A DNA stretch of 64,000 bases, taken from positions 62,001 to 126,000 of the forward strand of contig NZ_BOMN01000033.1 of the NCBI RefSeq assembly GCF_016862215.1. The letters run 5' to 3'. The position numbers were made by a program, and so were the translations under genes. The notes beneath the pieces were generated by a model. That model ran no database searches. It was not told where the DNA came from and saw only the letters and a program-made list of their open reading frames with translations. Source of the DNA: Winogradskya humida (GTDB lineage: Bacteria; Actinomycetota; Actinomycetes; Mycobacteriales; Micromonosporaceae). Positions 60,922 through 64,000 of the stretch are shown piece after piece (position 1 is the stretch's first letter; every line of letters starts with the position of its first letter).

Positions 60922-62244
60922 CTACACAGGACTGTCAGGTCGGGCAGAAGCTAACAAGTCCGGCTGAGTGGTTGCTGAGAGTGCGCGGAGCCGTACCCCT
61001 GTGATGGCACGGCCTGTGACCTCGGTGACCTCGGCGATGTGCCCGTCCAGGGTGGCCGTCTCGCCGGGCTCTTCGGGGATGTGTCCGAGGAGCGACAGCA
61101 TGAGACCGGCCACTGTGGTGTATCCGGTGCTGAGGCCCTCGGTGCCGACGCCGATGTCCGACAGGTCGTGGATCGGGAACGTGCCGGGCAGCAGCATCGC
61201 GCCGTCCTCCTCGTGGATCACGCCGCGCACGTCGGCGTCGGTCTCGTCGTAGATCTCGCCGACGACCTCCTCGACGAGGTCCTCCATCGTCACGATCCCG
61301 CCGACCGTGCCGTGCTCGTCCACCACGAGCGCGAGCTGTTGCCGCTGCAGCCTCATCTCGCGCATCGCGCCGGCGATCTTCACGGTCCCGGGCAGGAAGA
61401 GCGCCTCATATACGTACGCGATGACGGGCCCTTCCGCCCCCACCAGATCCCGCAGATGCACCACGCCGAGCACATCGTCCAGCCCCAGCGGCCCGGTGAC
61501 CGGCGCTCGCGAGTGACCGGCCTCGACCATCCGCTTGAGCGCGTCGTCCGCGCGCAGCACCGCGGGGAGCATGAACACGTCACGCCGCGGCACGAAGATC
61601 TCCCGTAGCGTCCGATCGTCGATCTCGAAGGCGCCGCTGATGATCGTGCGCTGCTCGGCGGAGAAGTCCTCCTGCCCAGCGACGATCTCGCGGATCTCCT
61701 CGGTGGTGACCTCGTCGCGGCCGGCGTTCGGGTCGCCGCCGGCCAGCCGTACCACGGCGTCCCCAGCCTTGCCGAGCAGCCACACCGCGGGCCGGGTGAT
61801 GGTGGCGAGCACGTCGAGCGGCCGGGCCACGGCCAGCGCCCAGCCCTCGGTGCGCTGCATGGCGATGCGTTTCGGGGCGAGCTCGCCGACCACCAGGGTG
61901 AAGAACGTCAGCACCATGGTGACGAGGAAGATCGCGGCGGGCGAGGCGAGCGCGCCGAGGAAGCCGAGCGGTTCGATCAGCGGCTTGGCGAGCGATACGG
62001 CCGCGGCCGCCGAGGCCAGGAAGCCGGCGAGGGTGATGCCGATCTGGATCGTGGCCAGGAACCGGTTGGGGTCACGGGCGAGTTTGGCCAGCGTGGCCCC
62101 GGTCTTGGTCTCGCGTTCGAGCCGTTGCAGCTGACTCTCGCGCAACGAGACCAGCGCCATCTCGCTGCCGGCGAAGACCGCGTTGAGCAGAACCAGCACT
62201 ACGACGAGCGCGATCTGCCCTGTATATCCACCCATCCCCGGCAC
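60922..62244 (-). CDS. CorC/HlyC family (CNNM plus CBS) membrane protein
   Basis: Protein of 440 residues. The DUF21/CNNM membrane domain (1-190) has LLNAVFAGSEMALVSLRESQ and GELAPKRIAMQRTEGWALAV. Two CBS domains (about 205-335; HLRDLVGAEG, VDEHGTVGGIVTMEDLVEEV) and a C-terminal CorC_HlyC domain (about 345-425) follow. Members extrude Mg2+/Co2+ or regulate the envelope. The gene precedes spo0M on the same strand with a short gap, but this may be chance. Confidence 0.93.
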   Translation of the reverse strand: MPGMGGYTGQIALVVVLVLLNAVFAGSEMALVSLRESQLQRLERETKTGATLAKLARDPNRFLATIQIGITLAGFLASAAAAVSLAKPLIEPLGFLGALASPAAIFLVTMVLTFFTLVVGELAPKRIAMQRTEGWALAVARPLDVLATITRPAVWLLGKAGDAVVRLAGGDPNAGRDEVTTEEIREIVAGQEDFSAEQRTIISGAFEIDDRTLREIFVPRRDVFMLPAVLRADDALKRMVEAGHSRAPVTGPLGLDDVLGVVHLRDLVGAEGPVIAYVYEALFLPGTVKIAGAMREMRLQRQQLALVVDEHGTVGGIVTMEDLVEEVVGEIYDETDADVRGVIHEEDGAMLLPGTFPIHDLSDIGVGTEGLSTGYTTVAGLMLSLLGHIPEEPGETATLDGHIAEVTEVTGRAITGVRLRALSATTQPDLLASARPDSPV

Positions 62245-62274
62245 ATACCCACCCGGCGATGGGCGGACACCCGC

Positions 62275-63033
62275 TCAGGACTGTGTGAGGCGTTCGAGCC
62301 AGCGGTCGAGCAAAGCGGTTTCGACCGGTTCCAGCGCGTCGGTGCCGGAGATCGCCAGCTGGGACCGCAGCTGCATCGCCACTGGTCTCACCCGTGAGTC
62401 GTCTTTCACCTGTGAGTCGTCCTCCTGTCTTGATGAAGAGGACAGCTGGCTCGGTGAAGAGGACAGCTGGCTCGGTGAGGAGGACAGCACCGAGGCGAAG
62501 ACCGCGTCGCGCATGCGGTGCGAGAGGCCGGGGTCGGCGAAGAGGGAGGGCTGCGCGATCAGGCTGAGTGCGAGCCCCACGTTCGCCGGAAGGATGAGTT
62601 GGGCGGCGAGCGGCGGGGCGATCCGCAGCGCGCCGACCGCTGAGCAGCGCAGCAGGTTGGCCTCCAGCAGCTCCATGATCTTGCCGCGGGCCTGCGCGTG
62701 CGAGCGCGGGCGCGGGGCGAACATCAGCTGGTAGAGCGCCGGGTTGTCGCGGGCGAACGCCATGTGGTCGTCCCAGCCGGCCCGCAGATCTGCCACCGGG
62801 TCACCGGTCTGCGGCATCCGGGCCTTCTGCTCGGCGTAACGGCGTAGCCCGTCGTCGGCGAGCGCGTCCAGCAGACCGTTCTTGTCGCCGAACAGCCGGT
62901 AGAGCACGGGCTGGGTGACGCCGACCGCCTCGCACACCGCCCGGGTGGCGATGTCGCCGTCCTTGGAGACCACGAGCTGCTGCTCGGCTGCGGCGATCAT
63001 CGCGGCGCGCAGGTCGGGGGTGATCGTCGTCAT
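62275..63033 (-). CDS. TetR family regulator with repeat-bearing C-terminal insert
   Basis: Repressor of 252 residues. The helix-turn-helix region has RAVCEAVGVTQPVLYRLFGD, and the ligand domain extends to about 190 (ILPANVGLALSLIAQPSLFA). Residues 185-215 are serine-rich repeats (SSPSQLSSSPSQLSSSS, then DDSQVKDDSRV) encoded by tandem DNA repeats, interrupting the family's C-terminal part. It is divergent from a short-chain dehydrogenase operon, which it likely represses. Confidence 0.9.
   Translation of the reverse strand: MTTITPDLRAAMIAAAEQQLVVSKDGDIATRAVCEAVGVTQPVLYRLFGDKNGLLDALADDGLRRYAEQKARMPQTGDPVADLRAGWDDHMAFARDNPALYQLMFAPRPRSHAQARGKIMELLEANLLRCSAVGALRIAPPLAAQLILPANVGLALSLIAQPSLFADPGLSHRMRDAVFASVLSSSPSQLSSSPSQLSSSSRQEDDSQVKDDSRVRPVAMQLRSQLAISGTDALEPVETALLDRWLERLTQS
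62434..62490. repeat. In-frame tandem 21-bp repeats inside TetR gene
   Basis: Two and a half copies of a 21-base unit (core GAAGAGGACAGCTGGCTCGG) encode SSPSQL repeats on the minus strand. A second short direct repeat with GTGAGTCGTC at 62390-62421 gives the DDS-x-V repeats next to it. Both keep the frame. Confidence 0.85.
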
Positions 63034-63088
63034 GAATCAATGCTACGCCAAACCTGTATCGGTGCTAAGGCGGTCGTGCTACATTCGT

Positions 63089-63115
63089 CATATCAACGCT
63101 AGTATCACTGATATG
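63089..63115. promoter_or_regulatory. TetR operator region before SDR genes
   Basis: Outer inverted repeat CATATCA (63089-63095) with TGATATG (63109-63115) and an inner perfect dyad TATCA-C-TGATA (63103-63113), nine bases upstream of the dehydrogenase start. A likely binding site of the divergent TetR protein. Confidence 0.65.
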
Positions 63116-63123
63116 GAGTCGTC

Positions 63124-63858
63124 ATGACGGAACAACGGGTAGCTATCGTCACCGGGGGTTCGCGGGGCATCGGGCGCGCGATCGCCACGAAGCTGGCGGC
63201 GCAGGGCGCGGCCGTGGTGGTCGGATACGCCGGCGGTGCGGACGCTGCCGCGGAGGTCGTCGACGAGATCACCGCCGCCGGTGGCAGGGCGATCGCCGCG
63301 CAGGCCGATGTGGCGGACGAGAAGGCGGTCGCCGCGATGTTCGACGCCGCGCAGGAGACCTTCGGCGGCGTGGACGTGGTGGTGAACTCGGCCGGCCGGA
63401 TGGCCCTGTCGACCATCGCCGACCTGGACCTCGACGACCTCGACCGGATGCACCGCACGAACATCCGCGGCACGTTCGTGGTGGCCCGCGAGTCCGCCCG
63501 CCGCCTGCGCAACGGTGGCGCCGTCGTCACCGTCTCCACCTCGGTGGTCGGCCTGCAGTTCCCGACCTACGGCGGATACGCGGCCAGCAAGGGCGCGGTC
63601 GAGGCGCTGACCCTGATCCTCGCCCGCGAGCTGCGCGGCCGCGACATCACCGTCAACACCGTGGCCCCCGGCCCGACCGCCACCGACCTGTTCCTCGACG
63701 GCAAGACCGACGCCCAGATCGACCAGCTGGCCAAGCAGCCGCCGCTCGAACGGCTCGGCACCCCTGACGACATCGCCGGCGTCGTCGCCTTCCTCGCCGG
63801 CCCCGACGGCCACTGGGTCAACGGCCAGACCGTCCGTGCCAACGGAGGGATCATCTGA
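63124..63858 (+). CDS. Short-chain dehydrogenase/reductase
   Basis: Classical SDR of 244 residues. The cofactor motif VAIVTGGSRGIGRAIA, NSAGRMAL, active-site Ser in VSTSVVG and YxxxK in YGGYAASKGAVEALT are all present. DLFLDGKTDAQIDQLAK is the substrate loop, and WVNGQTVRANGGII is the typical end of the 3-oxoacyl-ACP reductase-like group. It is the first gene of a TetR-controlled operon and overlaps the next SDR by one base (TGATG). Confidence 0.95.
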   Translation: MTEQRVAIVTGGSRGIGRAIATKLAAQGAAVVVGYAGGADAAAEVVDEITAAGGRAIAAQADVADEKAVAAMFDAAQETFGGVDVVVNSAGRMALSTIADLDLDDLDRMHRTNIRGTFVVARESARRLRNGGAVVTVSTSVVGLQFPTYGGYAASKGAVEALTLILARELRGRDITVNTVAPGPTATDLFLDGKTDAQIDQLAKQPPLERLGTPDDIAGVVAFLAGPDGHWVNGQTVRANGGII

Positions 63859-64000
63859 TGGCCGTCGTCCTGATCACCGGAGCGTCGAGCGGCTTCGGCC
63901 GGCTCACCGCCGAGTCCCTGACCGGCGCGGGCCACCAGGTCGCCGCCGGAATGCGCGACGTCGCCGGCCGCAACGCACCCGCCGCCGCGGCGATGAACGG
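63858..64000 (+). CDS. Second short-chain dehydrogenase, 3' end cut by window edge
   Basis: The ATG at 63858 opens MAVVLITGASSGFGRLTAES, the cofactor-binding start of a classical SDR, and continues to the last base. About 47 codons are present. It overlaps the upstream SDR stop (TGATG), so both are in one operon under the divergent TetR regulator. Confidence 0.88.
   Translation, partial: MAVVLITGASSGFGRLTAESLTGAGHQVAAGMRDVAGRNAPAAAAMN

Noticed and set aside
1..64000. tRNA or rRNA genes
   Set aside because: I looked in the intergenic gaps and saw no cloverleaf with the usual TTCGA arm or a conserved rRNA segment. Most gaps are too short to hold one.

Overview
The window is about 70% G+C bacterial DNA with GTG and TTG starts, four-base stop/start overlaps and many one-component regulators. 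Spo0M, an AfsR/SARP-type regulator, CsbD, WYL, HxlR and BTAD proteins, DrrAB-type exporters and a nonulosonic-acid surface-glycan operon suggest a filamentous actinomycete. A Micromonosporaceae genus such as Actinoplanes is an inference, not something the sequence proves. About 63 genes or gene fragments are supported. No rRNA, tRNA or CRISPR array was seen.

Layout. 1-9 kb: an MFS exporter (cut by the window edge) with a MerR regulator, a SulP anion transporter, a serine hydrolase, a two-component pair, a cluster of decayed fragments (MazF-like toxin, an orphan ORF, a carboxylesterase tail), an MMPL transporter and a CsbD protein. 9-17.7 kb: a GGDEF-EAL protein, then a tightly coupled six-gene surface-glycan operon (GT2, PseH-like GNAT, PseI synthase, large glycosyltransferase-like protein, unknown protein, beta-helix protein). 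17.7-24.1 kb: VOC protein, WYL regulator, paired fluoride channels, NmrA/HxlR divergent pair, a defective IS5-family element and a second GGDEF-EAL protein. 24.4-29.5 kb: a polyol operon (DeoR regulator, binding protein, two permeases, zinc dehydrogenase). 29.5-38.4 kb: APC permease, a Panacea toxin-antitoxin-like pair, MarR/DHA2 exporter, TetR/MFS exporter with two clear operators, and a secreted S33 peptidase. 38.4-43 kb: NAD kinase, a yybP-ykoY manganese riboswitch with a GDT1-family exporter, a cyclase-family enzyme, a TPR protein and a flippase-like membrane protein.

43-47.6 kb holds a complete mannitol-type phosphotransferase system in one operon (EIIC, EIIB, an MgtE_N-like protein, EIIA, HPr, EI). 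Beyond it lie a secreted LamG protein and GH18 lipoprotein, a membrane phosphodiesterase, AraC/GyrI, VOC/TetR, a SARP-NB-ARC regulator convergent with a DrrAB pair, a frameshifted relic, Spo0M, a CorC-family protein and a TetR/short-chain dehydrogenase locus that runs off the right edge.

The most unusual signals are: (i) a dispersed intergenic element of about 70 bp, in three copies (21079-21148, 51991-52058 inverted, 52101-52170) with conserved blocks at fixed spacing; (ii) the surface-glycan operon with an incomplete Pse pathway and two uncharacterised members; (iii) the one-operon PTS with an inserted MgtE_N-like protein; (iv) the Panacea pair with an unrecognised partner; (v) a hairpin that contains the start codon of the peptidase gene; and (vi) in-frame tandem repeats expanded inside two unrelated regulators. 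Seven convergent gene pairs overlap at their 3' ends, so much of the region has almost no intergenic terminator space.
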